The position numbers and the translations under genes are program-made. A stretch of 64,000 nucleotides of DNA from contig NZ_SSBK01000007.1 in the NCBI RefSeq assembly GCF_004795035.1, positions 62,001 through 126,000 of the forward strand, in the 5' to 3' direction. The DNA is from Streptomyces sp. A0958 (GTDB lineage Bacteria > Actinomycetota > Actinomycetes > Streptomycetales > Streptomycetaceae). The stretch's first letter is position 1, and each line of letters starts with the position of its first letter. Positions 33,982-42,068 of the stretch are shown here, piece after piece. The notes beneath the pieces were generated by a model. That model made no database searches and had not been told where the DNA came from. It saw only the letters and a list, made by a program, of their open reading frames with translations.

Positions 33982-35388
33982 ATGTCCGTTGGTGAAGAGG
34001 TTCAGAACGCGCAGGTGCCGCCGCAGCAGAGTCTCGGCACGGCGGCCGCGCGGAACCTCGCGACGACCACCAAGTCCGCTCCGCAGATGCAGGAGATCAC
34101 CTCACGGTGGCTGCTGAAGATGCTTCCGTGGGTCCAGGTGCAGGGCGGTACGTACCGGGTCAACCGCCGGCTGAGCTACTCGGTCGGGGACGGCCGCGTG
34201 ACGTTCGTACAGACCGGGGACCGGGTGGCGGTCATCCCGGCCGAGCTCGGTGAGCTCCCCGCCCTGAGGGACTTCGGGGACGAGGAGGTCCTCGCCGAAC
34301 TGGCCAGGAGGTGTGAGCAGAGCGACATCCCCGCCGGGCAGCTCCTGGCCACGGCGGGCGAGGAGGCGGACCGGGTCTACCTGCTGGCGCACGGCAAGGT
34401 CGAGAAGATCGGCACCGGGCCCTACGGGGACGAGACGGTGCTCGGCGTCCACGCGGACGGGGCCTACTTCGGGGACCACTCCCTCATCGAGGGCGACGCA
34501 GTCTGGGAGTACACGGCCCGCGCCGTCACCGCGTGCACGGTGCTGACGCTCAGGCGGGCCGACGTGCTCAACCTCGCCGAGCGGGCCGAGCCGCTGCGCG
34601 ACCACCTCGCCGGCCTGCTGGCCGTCCCGCAGCAGCGCACCAACAAATACGGCGAGGCGGAGATCGACCTGTCCGCGGGCCACGTCGGCGAGGCCGTCGT
34701 CCCGCACACGTACGTGGACTACGACGCCGCGCCCCGCGAGTACGAACTGAGCGTCGCCCAGACCGTCCTGAAGGTCCACAGCCGCGTCGCGGACCTCTAC
34801 AACCAGCCGATGAACCAGACCGAGCAGCAGTTGCGGCTCACGGTCGAGGCGCTGCGCGAGCGCCAGGAGCACGAGCTGATCAACAACCGCGAGTTCGGCC
34901 TGCTCAACAACTGCGACTACGGCCAGCGGCTCCAGCCGCACGACGGGGTGCCCAGCCCCGACGACATGGACGAACTGCTCTCGCGCCGCCGCGGCTCCAA
35001 GCTCTTCCTCGCCCACCCGCGCGCCATCGCCGCCTTCGGCCGCGAGTGCAACAAGCGCGGACTGGTGCCGGAGAGCGTCGACATCGGCGGACACCGCGTG
35101 CCGGCCTGGCGCGGGGTGCCGATCTTCCCGTCCAACAAGATCCCGGTCAGCGACGCCCGCACCACCTCGATCATCTGCATGAGGACCGGTGAGGCCGAGC
35201 AGGGCGTCATCGGCCTCCAGCAGACGGGCATCCCGGACGAGATCGAGCCCAGCCTCTCGGTCCGTTTCATGGGCATCGACGAACAGGCGATCATCTCCTA
35301 CCTCGTGACGGCCTACTACTCCGCGGCGATCCTCGTCCCGGACGCCCTCGGCGTCCTTGAGAACGTCGAGGTCAGCCGCTGGCGGTGA
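33982..35388 (+). CDS. eshB: Family 2B encapsulin shell protein with cNMP-binding domain (EshB-like)
   Basis: 468 residues; GAGAGGAC precedes the ATG. The N-terminal region [26 protein letters not shown] (about 42-67) and the C-terminal part (about 225-468, HK97-type capsid fold) are those of family 2 encapsulins. A cyclic-nucleotide-binding domain is inserted at about 88-215: [30 protein letters not shown] and the phosphate-binding cassette [23 protein letters not shown] (FGD and an R-A pair). This makes it family 2B, the group that includes EshA/EshB of Streptomyces. It would form a protein nanocompartment; the next gene is the likely cargo. Confidence 0.88.
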   Translation: MSVGEEVQNAQVPPQQSLGTAAARNLATTTKSAPQMQEITSRWLLKMLPWVQVQGGTYRVNRRLSYSVGDGRVTFVQTGDRVAVIPAELGELPALRDFGDEEVLAELARRCEQSDIPAGQLLATAGEEADRVYLLAHGKVEKIGTGPYGDETVLGVHADGAYFGDHSLIEGDAVWEYTARAVTACTVLTLRRADVLNLAERAEPLRDHLAGLLAVPQQRTNKYGEAEIDLSAGHVGEAVVPHTYVDYDAAPREYELSVAQTVLKVHSRVADLYNQPMNQTEQQLRLTVEALRERQEHELINNREFGLLNNCDYGQRLQPHDGVPSPDDMDELLSRRRGSKLFLAHPRAIAAFGRECNKRGLVPESVDIGGHRVPAWRGVPIFPSNKIPVSDARTTSIICMRTGEAEQGVIGLQQTGIPDEIEPSLSVRFMGIDEQAIISYLVTAYYSAAILVPDALGVLENVEVSRWR

Positions 35389-35397
35389 GCTCAGGGC

Positions 35398-35423
35398 GGC
35401 CCGGACCCGGCGGGGTCCGGGCC
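35398..35423 (+). terminator. Hairpin between the encapsulin and its cargo gene
   Basis: 11-bp perfect stem (35398-35408 with 35413-35423), 4-nt loop, ten bases after the shell stop. No U-tract. May partly terminate, setting shell above cargo expression. Confidence 0.6.
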
Positions 35424-35526
35424 CCCGGCCCGCAGCGCGCGCAACCACAGCAACCACCCACGTCCCCGGCCCCCGGCGCGACAGCGGCCGAGGCGGGACG
35501 GCAACGACAGGGGTGACCGATTGACC

Positions 35527-36570
35527 ATGACCCGAACAGACGCCGCGACCGAGGGCAACGAGGCCGCGGCCCTGCTGGAGTACACCCGTACCCTCGTCGA
35601 CCCCCACCTGCGCGCCGCCGTCGCCTCCCTGCCCGGATCGCTCCGGCGGGTCGCGATGTACCACTTCGGCTGGGAGCACGCCGACGGCAGCCCGGCCGCG
35701 GGCGGCGCGGGCAAGGCGATCAGGCCGGCGCTCGTCCTGGCGGCCACCCGCGCGCTGGGCGGCGACCCCGAACAGGCCGTACGGGCGGCCGTCGCCGTGG
35801 AGCTGGTCCACAACTTCACCCTGCTCCACGACGACGTCATCGATGAGGACCACACCCGCCGCCACCGGCCCACCGCCTGGACGGTGTTCGGGGTCGCGGA
35901 CGCCGTCATCGCCGGCGACGCGATGCTGGCCCTCGCCCAGCGGCTGCTGGCCGAGGACGACAGAGCGGTCTCGGCCCGCGCCTCGGCCAGACTCTCGACG
36001 TGCGTCATCGAGCTGTGCGCCGGCCAGCAGGCCGACTGCGCCTTCGAGGAGCGTGATCCGGACCAGGTCTCGCTGGACGAGTGCCTCACCATGGCCACGG
36101 CGAAGACGGGCGCGCTGCTGGGCTGCGCCTGTGCACTGGGGGCGCTCTACGCGGGCGCCGACGAACGGGCCGTCGGGGCGATGGACGGCTTCGGCCGGGA
36201 GGCCGGGCTCGCCTTCCAGCTGATCGACGACCTGATCGGCATCTGGGGGGACCCGGCGCAGACCGGGAAGCCGGTCGGCGCGGATCTCAGCGCCCACAAG
36301 AAGTCGCTGCCCGTGGTGGCCGCGCTCACCGCGGGCGGCCCGGCCGCGGCGGAGCTCGCCGCCCTGTACCGGGGTGCGATGAACACGCATGCCGAGGTGA
36401 GCCGCGCCTCGGCGGCCGTCGACAGAGCCGGCGGCCGGGACTGGGCGCAGGGCTGCGCCGGGGACCGGATGGCGCGCGCGGTGCACCACCTGTCCCGGGC
36501 GGTCCCTGACCTGTCGGCGGCGGGCGATCTGCTGGCCCTGGCGGAGTTCGTCACACGCCGCACGCACTGA
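35527..36570 (+). CDS. Polyprenyl diphosphate synthase, probable encapsulin cargo
   Basis: 347 residues from ATG 35527 (TTG 35521 adds two). Head-to-tail trans-prenyltransferase that elongates allylic diphosphates with IPP. Motifs: GKAIRPALVLAATRALGG (IPP/PPi-binding K-x-x-R-P), first Asp-rich motif DDVIDEDHTRRHRPT, second Asp-rich motif FQLIDDLIGIWGDPAQTGK and the KKSLPVV stretch. About 50 residues precede the catalytic core, a possible cargo-loading tail. Adjacent to the shell gene, as in described family 2B loci with polyprenyl transferase cargo. Product chain length is unknown. Confidence 0.88.
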   Translation: MTRTDAATEGNEAAALLEYTRTLVDPHLRAAVASLPGSLRRVAMYHFGWEHADGSPAAGGAGKAIRPALVLAATRALGGDPEQAVRAAVAVELVHNFTLLHDDVIDEDHTRRHRPTAWTVFGVADAVIAGDAMLALAQRLLAEDDRAVSARASARLSTCVIELCAGQQADCAFEERDPDQVSLDECLTMATAKTGALLGCACALGALYAGADERAVGAMDGFGREAGLAFQLIDDLIGIWGDPAQTGKPVGADLSAHKKSLPVVAALTAGGPAAAELAALYRGAMNTHAEVSRASAAVDRAGGRDWAQGCAGDRMARAVHHLSRAVPDLSAAGDLLALAEFVTRRTH

Positions 36571-36702
36571 GAATCCGGAGGCATGTGTGAGTGAGGGAAG
36601 GGGACGATCTACGGCAAGGCCACGGGGGTCGGGGGGACAACCGGAGGGGCAACCGGAGGGCGGCAGAGGTGTTGTCGGAGGCAGGGGCTACAGTCCCTGC
36701 TC

Positions 36703-37383
36703 ATGACAGATGAGTCGTGGGCAGGGTGGTACCGGGACCGGCAGGGCTCCGACGCCGTCATCCTCACCACCGACGGGCAGCAACTCCGCATCCGTATCAG
36801 GGGCGTGGACTTCGAGGGCACGAGCTTCGACGGCCTGCGCCCGGTGGCCGGCGGACCGGTGGAGAGCGAGTTGTTCGCCCTGACGGACGGGGCGCTCAAC
36901 GACTGCGTCCTGGAGTGGGACCTGCCGTTCCCCGTCACCGCGGAGGGGACGGAACGTCAGGCGACGCTCAGCTGCCTGTTGTCGTTGCGCAGGCCCGACC
37001 CGTATCTGTATCTGGAGCTGCAGTTCGGCGGGGCGGCCTTCCGGTCGCACCGGGCCGAGAACGACTTCGGGTCCGCGCTGGCCACGATCCAGCGGGAGCT
37101 GCCGCCCGGAGTCATGCTCAGGACCTGCATAGCCTGCGCCTTCTCCGACTACTTCCCGGCCCAGGACCCGGCCCCCGGGCGCGGCCTCTCCGGCGGGCTC
37201 GCCTGCTTCCGGGGCGCGAAGGAGGAGTACCGGGGCACGGCCGGTGAGCAGGACGTGCTCGGCCTGTGGGACCGGCGCACCGGCTTCGTCCAGGAGGTCT
37301 GGAGCTGCCGCGAGTTCGAGCCCCGGCCGACGGCGGGCGCGGGCACGGGGCACCGCGGAGCGTTCCCGCTCGAAACGGCCTGA
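36703..37383 (+). CDS. Conserved hypothetical protein (DUF6304-like)
   Basis: 226 residues from ATG 36703. Soluble, rich in beta strands (AVILTTDGQQLRIRIRGVDFEGTSFDGLRP, PDPYLYLELQFGGAAFRS), with a mid-protein Cys pair in MLRTCIACAFSDYFP. I recall such proteins as DUF6304 but cannot confirm the family. Lies 132 nt after the prenyl synthase on the same strand and may share its transcription; no function can be stated. Confidence 0.6.
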   Translation: MTDESWAGWYRDRQGSDAVILTTDGQQLRIRIRGVDFEGTSFDGLRPVAGGPVESELFALTDGALNDCVLEWDLPFPVTAEGTERQATLSCLLSLRRPDPYLYLELQFGGAAFRSHRAENDFGSALATIQRELPPGVMLRTCIACAFSDYFPAQDPAPGRGLSGGLACFRGAKEEYRGTAGEQDVLGLWDRRTGFVQEVWSCREFEPRPTAGAGTGHRGAFPLETA

Positions 37384-37504
37384 CCGCCCACCCCACCGGG
37401 GCTCGTTCTCTCGAACGCCGGACCGCCCGACGGCCTTGCGCCGCCGGGCGGTCCGGCGTTCCCGGCATCGCACCGCAGCTCCCCCTCTCGTCGCCATGGC
37501 CACA

Positions 37505-37544
37505 TGTTTCGTTGCCACGGCCATGTTGTTTCGTTGCCACGGCC
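37505..37544 (+). repeat. 18-bp direct repeat pair over the DUF1648/GntR promoter
   Basis: TGTTTCGTTGCCACGGCC occurs at 37505-37522 and again at 37527-37544 (22-nt period). The second copy covers the -35 element, so these are candidate operators for the GntR protein encoded downstream. Confidence 0.75.
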
Positions 37545-37562
37545 GCCTTGTTCTACTAGCAT
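37534..37562 (+). promoter_or_regulatory. Promoter of the DUF1648-GntR operon
   Basis: TTGCCA (37534-37539), 17-nt spacer, TAGCAT (37557-37562), giving a transcript start about 12 nt before the GGAGG/ATG of the first gene. An inverted repeat TTGTTC (37548-37553) and GAACAA (37565-37570) spans the -10. Confidence 0.65.
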
Positions 37563-37581
37563 GCGAACAATGGAGGTTTTC

Positions 37582-38565
37582 ATGAATCGGAAGCACGTCG
37601 GCCGCGTGGTCCTCGCCGCCCTGCCGTTCCTGCTCGCACTCGCCGCCGACCTGATCCTCTTCGCCTCCCGACGCGACCGGCTGCCCACGCAGCTGGCCAG
37701 CCATTTCGTGGGCAACGGCCGGGCGGACGACTACGCGGGCCAGACCTCGTACGTCGTCGTCACCACGCTGCTACTGCTCGGCACCGGCGTCCTGTGGACG
37801 CTGATGGCGGGCCTGGGGAAGTACTACGGCACGGCGGCCCGCACACTGATCGCCTCCGGCTACGCCGTCGCCGCGCTCCTCGGCTACCTGATGGCGGTCG
37901 TCATGCTCATCAACGTGGACGCGGCCGAGGACGCGCGGGGTCGGGGGCAGGACGTGTCGTTCCCCCTGTGGCACCTGGCCGTGGCCGTCGGGGTGGCCGC
38001 CGTCGCCTTCGGGCTGGGATTCCTGGTGACCGCGCTGGCCCCCGCGTCCGAGCCGGACGAGGGCGACGGGGCCGCCGGGGAGAGGAAGCGGATCGCGCTG
38101 CGTGCCGGTGAGGTCGCCGGGTGGGGGCGCGGCGCCGGCTCCTGGTGGCTGCCGCTCACCGCGCTCCTGATCCTCGGCTCGGGCGTCGCTCTGCTGTTCA
38201 CCGTGAGCTGGCCCTTCGGCGTACCGGTCCTCGTCCTCGGGCTGCTCGCCGCGAGCTTCGTCCGCCCGTACGTGACCGTGGACCGGCGCGGGATCACCGT
38301 CTCCGGCCTGCTGCCCTGGCCGCGCGTCCACATCCCGCTCGACCGGATAGAGGGGGCGACCAGCCGCGACATCAACCCGCTCACCGAGTACGGCGGCTGG
38401 GGCTACCGCATCCGCCCCGGCCGCACCGGCGTCATAACCCGCTCCGGGGAGGGCATCGTGGCGCGCCTGGTCAACGGCCGGGACTTCGCGGTGACCGTGG
38501 ACGACTCGGCGACCGGCGCCGCGCTGCTCAACACCCTGATCGACCAGCGCCGGACGGAACACTGA
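37582..38565 (+). CDS. DUF1648-type membrane protein with PH-like C-terminus
   Basis: 327 residues from ATG 37582, preceded by GGAGG. Membrane helices near 10-27, 55-75, 90-112, 130-155 and 195-235; the N-terminal loop LPTQLASHFVGNGRADDYAG is the DUF1648 signature. The C-terminal ~90 residues (VDRRGITVSGLLPWPRVHIPLDRIEGATSRDI) read like a small bacterial PH domain. Two bases separate it from the GntR gene, a common pairing with YtrA-like regulators. Role unknown, perhaps envelope stress. Confidence 0.75.
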   Translation: MNRKHVGRVVLAALPFLLALAADLILFASRRDRLPTQLASHFVGNGRADDYAGQTSYVVVTTLLLLGTGVLWTLMAGLGKYYGTAARTLIASGYAVAALLGYLMAVVMLINVDAAEDARGRGQDVSFPLWHLAVAVGVAAVAFGLGFLVTALAPASEPDEGDGAAGERKRIALRAGEVAGWGRGAGSWWLPLTALLILGSGVALLFTVSWPFGVPVLVLGLLAASFVRPYVTVDRRGITVSGLLPWPRVHIPLDRIEGATSRDINPLTEYGGWGYRIRPGRTGVITRSGEGIVARLVNGRDFAVTVDDSATGAALLNTLIDQRRTEH

Positions 38566-38567
38566 CC

Positions 38568-38927
38568 ATGCTCTTCCGGGTCGACCCCACCTCCACCGTG
38601 CCGCTCGGGGACCAGATCGCGGCCTGCGTCCGCCGCGCCGTGGCCGACGGCGCGGCGGCCCCCGGGGAGCGGTTGCCCGCCGCCCGGGTCCTCGCCGAGT
38701 CGCTCGGCGTCAACGTGCACACGGTCCTGCGCGGCTACCAGCGGCTGCGCGAGGAGGGCCTGATCGAACTGCGCCGGGGACGGGGCGCAGCCATCGCCGA
38801 CGGCGCGTCCCCGCACCGCGCCCGCCTGGTGGAACGGGTGCGCGAGACGGTCGGCGAGGCCCGCGGCCTGGGGCTGACGCTGGACGAGCTCCAGGCTCTC
38901 GTGAGTAACGAATTCGGTGCCGGCTGA
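38568..38927 (+). CDS. YtrA-subfamily GntR regulator
   Basis: 119 residues. Winged HTH at the N-terminus (VPLGDQIAACVRRAVADGAAAPGERLPAARVLAESLGVNVHTVLRGYQRLREEGLIELRRGRGA) followed by a short ~45-residue helical tail instead of a large effector domain, the hallmark of YtrA-type GntR proteins. Probably represses its own operon through the direct repeats at 37505-37544. Confidence 0.85.
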   Translation: MLFRVDPTSTVPLGDQIAACVRRAVADGAAAPGERLPAARVLAESLGVNVHTVLRGYQRLREEGLIELRRGRGAAIADGASPHRARLVERVRETVGEARGLGLTLDELQALVSNEFGAG

Positions 38928-38981
38928 CGGCCGGTGGGCCGCCCCGTCCTGCGAGGCGGCCCACCGGCGGGACCGGTACGG

Positions 38982-39641
38982 TCAGGAACCGCCGGCGGTG
39001 AGCGCGGCCGCGAAGCCGTACTGCCACAGGTAGTTCACCTGGTTGCGCTCGTTGGCGTCCGGATACGGGTTGGTGCAGGACGGGCCGGGGCCGCCGCCCG
39101 ACATCAGCTCGCTGCACGGGCCCGTGTAGTGGTCCGGCAGACCGAGCACGTGCCCGGTCTCGTGGGTGGTGACCCGGGTCGAGTCGTACTGCTGGTTCTG
39201 CGCGTAGTCCAGGAATATGTAGCCGCTGCCGTGCCCGTCGGTGCTCGCGTAGGAACCGCTCGGGTCGTTGCCCTCGTAGTAGGCGAAGTCGGCGTTCGAG
39301 CCCTCCTGGAGCCGGACGTTGGAGACCGAGCTGTTCCAGATCTGCGCGCTGTTGGCTATCTGGGTGCGGAAGCTCGGGGCGTTGGCGGTGCTGTAGACGA
39401 TGGTGACGGCCTGGGCGCCCGGGTGGGCGGCCCGCTTCTCGGCCACCGACTTCGCGACCGTCTCGAAGAACGCCTTGTTGGCGGCGGCGCTCTCGTGCGA
39501 ACCGGGGTGGGCGGAGTACGCCACGTGCGCGGTGGGGGCGGCGGACGTGGGGTTGGCGATCGCGGGGGCGGTGCCCAGCGCGGCGGCGATGCCGAGGCCG
39601 AGGCCGAGCACGGCCGACATGACGGTCCTGGGGTGTCTCAT
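38982..39641 (-). CDS. snpA: Snapalysin-like small neutral metalloprotease (M7)
   Basis: 219 residues. Secreted: signal peptide [29 protein letters not shown], then a pro-region, then the protease core with the zinc motif [12 protein letters not shown] (HExxHxxGxxD), as in Streptomyces snapalysin, the smallest known zinc protease. Two Cys pairs ([16 protein letters not shown]) likely form a disulfide. Divergent from a LysR regulator as in the snpA-snpR pairs; that regulator is expected to activate it. Confidence 0.88.
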   Translation of the reverse strand: MRHPRTVMSAVLGLGLGIAAALGTAPAIANPTSAAPTAHVAYSAHPGSHESAAANKAFFETVAKSVAEKRAAHPGAQAVTIVYSTANAPSFRTQIANSAQIWNSSVSNVRLQEGSNADFAYYEGNDPSGSYASTDGHGSGYIFLDYAQNQQYDSTRVTTHETGHVLGLPDHYTGPCSELMSGGGPGPSCTNPYPDANERNQVNYLWQYGFAAALTAGGS

Positions 39642-39757
39642 GTGGGGGGTCTCCTACCAGTTACCTGTCAGAGGAACCCGTCCGATGATCGGACTCGGAC
39701 GGGGTCGGTACGCAGAGAGTGTCGGGGAAGCGGAGCCCGGGCGGATGATGTCAGCCG

Positions 39758-39778
39758 GTGATAGCGCCGCACTATCAC
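39758..39778. promoter_or_regulatory. LysR-type operator between snpA and its regulator
   Basis: Inverted repeat GTGATAG-N7-CTATCAC (39758-39764 and 39772-39778) in the divergent 279-nt region. It contains the T-N11-A pattern favoured by LysR-type regulators and resembles operators reported for snpR systems. Confidence 0.75.
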
Positions 39779-39920
39779 TCGCGTACGGCCCACGGGCGCA
39801 CGCGCCGTACACACCCGGTGCACGCTCCCCGTCCACCGCCCCGACCGCCGGTGAATTGCGCGCCTTTGACAGGGTTACGGCCCGTGGTGCGCTCGGTCGG
39901 GTCGCCCTACCCTCGGCAGC

Positions 39921-40961
39921 ATGGAGCTTGAGGTGAGGCACCTCAGGGCGCTGTGCGCCATCGCCGACACCGGCAGCCTGCACCGGGCCGCCCGCACACT
40001 CGGCGTGAGCCAGCCCGCGCTCACCACCCAGCTGCGCCGGATCGAGAACGCGCTGGGCGCCGAACTCTTCAGCCGCGGACGCACCGGCTGCCGCCCCACC
40101 CTCCTCGGCCGCGCCGTCCTCAGCCGCGCCCGCCCCCTGGTCGACGGCATGAGCGCCCTGGTCAGCGACGCGAAGGCGGAGGTGGACGCCGCCCGGGCCG
40201 AAGGGCCACGGCTGCGCATCGGCTGCACCGCGAGCCGGGTCATCGGCGGCTGGCTGCGCCGCCTGCGGCTGCGACTGCCCGGCACGGACATCTCGCTGCG
40301 GGTCGACGTGTCCGCCCACGCCCTGCTGCGCGCGGTCGGGGCGGGGCGGCTCGACGTCGCCTTCGTGCACGAGGTGGAGGGCTGCCCGCTCGCCGTACCG
40401 GAAGGCCTGGAACAGCGGGTGCTCGTAGACCGCGAACCGCAGTTCGTCTCCATGGCCCGTGACCACCCGGCCGCCGCGCTGCCCGTCGTCGACCTCACCG
40501 ACCTGGCCGCCGACCGGTGGATGGTCGACCCCACGGTGGACGGCGAGTGGGACGGGCTGCGCCGGGTGTTCAGCGCGGCCGGGGTGGCGCCCGCCGTGCT
40601 GCACGGCGACTACCTGACCGCAGCCTCCCTCGTCGTCCTCGGCGAGGCGGTCGCCCCGTGCCAGCCGACCTCGGGCCCGCGCGACGACATGGCGATCCGC
40701 CCCCTGCGCGACGACCCGCTCGGCGTCCGGCTGCTCCTCGTCTCCCGGCCGGGCGCCGACACGGCGGCGGTCTACGGCGAACTCGAGGCCGCCTACCGCG
40801 AGGCGGCCCGGCGGGTGGCCGGATACCACCAGTGGCTGCTGCGCCACCGCAGCCCGCTCCTGACGTCCACCGCCTCCGCCGAGTTCCCGGTCCGGTCCGA
40901 TTCCGCCGAGAGCGTGGACCGTTCCGGACCGCCGCGCCGCAGGGCAGAGTCACCATCATGA
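39921..40961 (+). CDS. LysR-family regulator (SnpR-like)
   Basis: 346 residues. N-terminal winged HTH MELEVRHLRALCAIADTGSLHRAARTLGVSQPALTTQLRRIE, linker helix, then the periplasmic-binding-like effector domain (RLRIGCTASRVIGG..., DPVTVDGEWDGL region). It ends with an extra polar tail of ~40 residues. Divergent from the snapalysin gene, so probably its activator and autorepressor through the operator at 39758. Its stop overlaps the following epimerase gene by ATGA. Confidence 0.87.
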   Translation: MELEVRHLRALCAIADTGSLHRAARTLGVSQPALTTQLRRIENALGAELFSRGRTGCRPTLLGRAVLSRARPLVDGMSALVSDAKAEVDAARAEGPRLRIGCTASRVIGGWLRRLRLRLPGTDISLRVDVSAHALLRAVGAGRLDVAFVHEVEGCPLAVPEGLEQRVLVDREPQFVSMARDHPAAALPVVDLTDLAADRWMVDPTVDGEWDGLRRVFSAAGVAPAVLHGDYLTAASLVVLGEAVAPCQPTSGPRDDMAIRPLRDDPLGVRLLLVSRPGADTAAVYGELEAAYREAARRVAGYHQWLLRHRSPLLTSTASAEFPVRSDSAESVDRSGPPRRRAESPS

Positions 40962-41971
40962 GGCTTCTGATGCTGGGTGGTACACAGTTCGTCGGCCGGG
41001 CCGTCACCGAGGCGGCGCTCGCGCGCGGCTGGGAGGTCACCGTCTACCACCGGGGCCACCACGCGCCCCCGCCCGGGGTGGCCGAGCTGATCGGCGACCG
41101 CACCGCCGACGACGGTCCGGCCGCGCTCGCCGCAGCCGACGCGCCGGACGCGGACGGCCACACCTGGGACCTGGTCGTCGACACCTGGAGCGGCGCGCCC
41201 TCGGCGGTGCGGGACGCGGCCCGCCTGCTCTCCGGCCGGGCCGCCCGGTACACGTACGTATCCAGCCGTTCCGTGTACGAGGACCCGGCACCGGCCGGCC
41301 TGTCCGAGGACGGTCCGGTGGTGGAGGGCGCCTCGCCGGACGCCGGCGACGGCGAGTCGTACGCCTTGGCCAAGCGCGGTGGCGAACTGGCCGTGCTGGA
41401 CGCCTTCGGTGACCGGGCGCTCCTCGCCCGCGCCGGCCTGATCATCGGCCCCTGGGAGAACATCGGCCGACTGCCCTGGTGGCTCAACAGGATCGCCCGC
41501 GGCGGCCCCGTGCTGGCGCCGGGCACCCCCGACCTGGGCCTCCAGTACATCGACGCCCGCGACCTCGCCGGCTGGCTGCTCGACGCGGCGGAGCGCGGGC
41601 TGCACGGCCCGTACAACCTGGTCAGCCGGCCGGGGCACACCACGATGGGGGAGCTGCTCGAAGCCTGTGTGCGGGTCACCGGTTCGGACGCCGAGCTGCG
41701 CTGGACCGATACGGAGAAGATCCTCGCGGCGGGCGTCGAGCCGTGGACCGACCTGCCGGTCTGGCTGCCGCCGGGGGAGCTGTACGACACCCTGCACCAG
41801 GGCGACGTCAGCCGCGCGCACGCGGCGGGGCTGCGCTGCCGGCCGGTCGGCGAGACGGTCGCCGACACCTGGGCATGGCTCCGCGAGCTGGGCGGTACGG
41901 CACCGCAGCGCCCCGACCGGCCCGCCCCGGGGCTCGACCCCGAGACCGAGGCGAAGCTCCTGGCGGGCTGA
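40958..41971 (+). CDS. NAD-dependent epimerase/dehydratase (extended SDR)
   Basis: 337 residues. Rossmann start MRLLMLGGTQFVGRAVTEAALARGWEVTVYHRG with the GGxxFxG dinucleotide motif; YTYVSSRSVYED and SYALAKRGGELAVL provide the Ser and Tyr-x3-Lys catalytic residues. Domain lines TLHQGDVSRAHAAGLRCRPVGETVADTWAWL match the reductase/isoflavone-type atypical SDRs of actinomycetes. Co-translated with the LysR gene by a four-base overlap. Substrate unknown. Confidence 0.82.
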   Translation: MRLLMLGGTQFVGRAVTEAALARGWEVTVYHRGHHAPPPGVAELIGDRTADDGPAALAAADAPDADGHTWDLVVDTWSGAPSAVRDAARLLSGRAARYTYVSSRSVYEDPAPAGLSEDGPVVEGASPDAGDGESYALAKRGGELAVLDAFGDRALLARAGLIIGPWENIGRLPWWLNRIARGGPVLAPGTPDLGLQYIDARDLAGWLLDAAERGLHGPYNLVSRPGHTTMGELLEACVRVTGSDAELRWTDTEKILAAGVEPWTDLPVWLPPGELYDTLHQGDVSRAHAAGLRCRPVGETVADTWAWLRELGGTAPQRPDRPAPGLDPETEAKLLAG

Positions 41972-42068
41972 GCGGCCGAGGGGCCCGGGGGCCTGTACGG
42001 CGGACCTTGCCCGGCCGCCCGGCGTGGCACGGCCGGTGCTGGACCCGTGACGCTGCATATTGCGCTCC

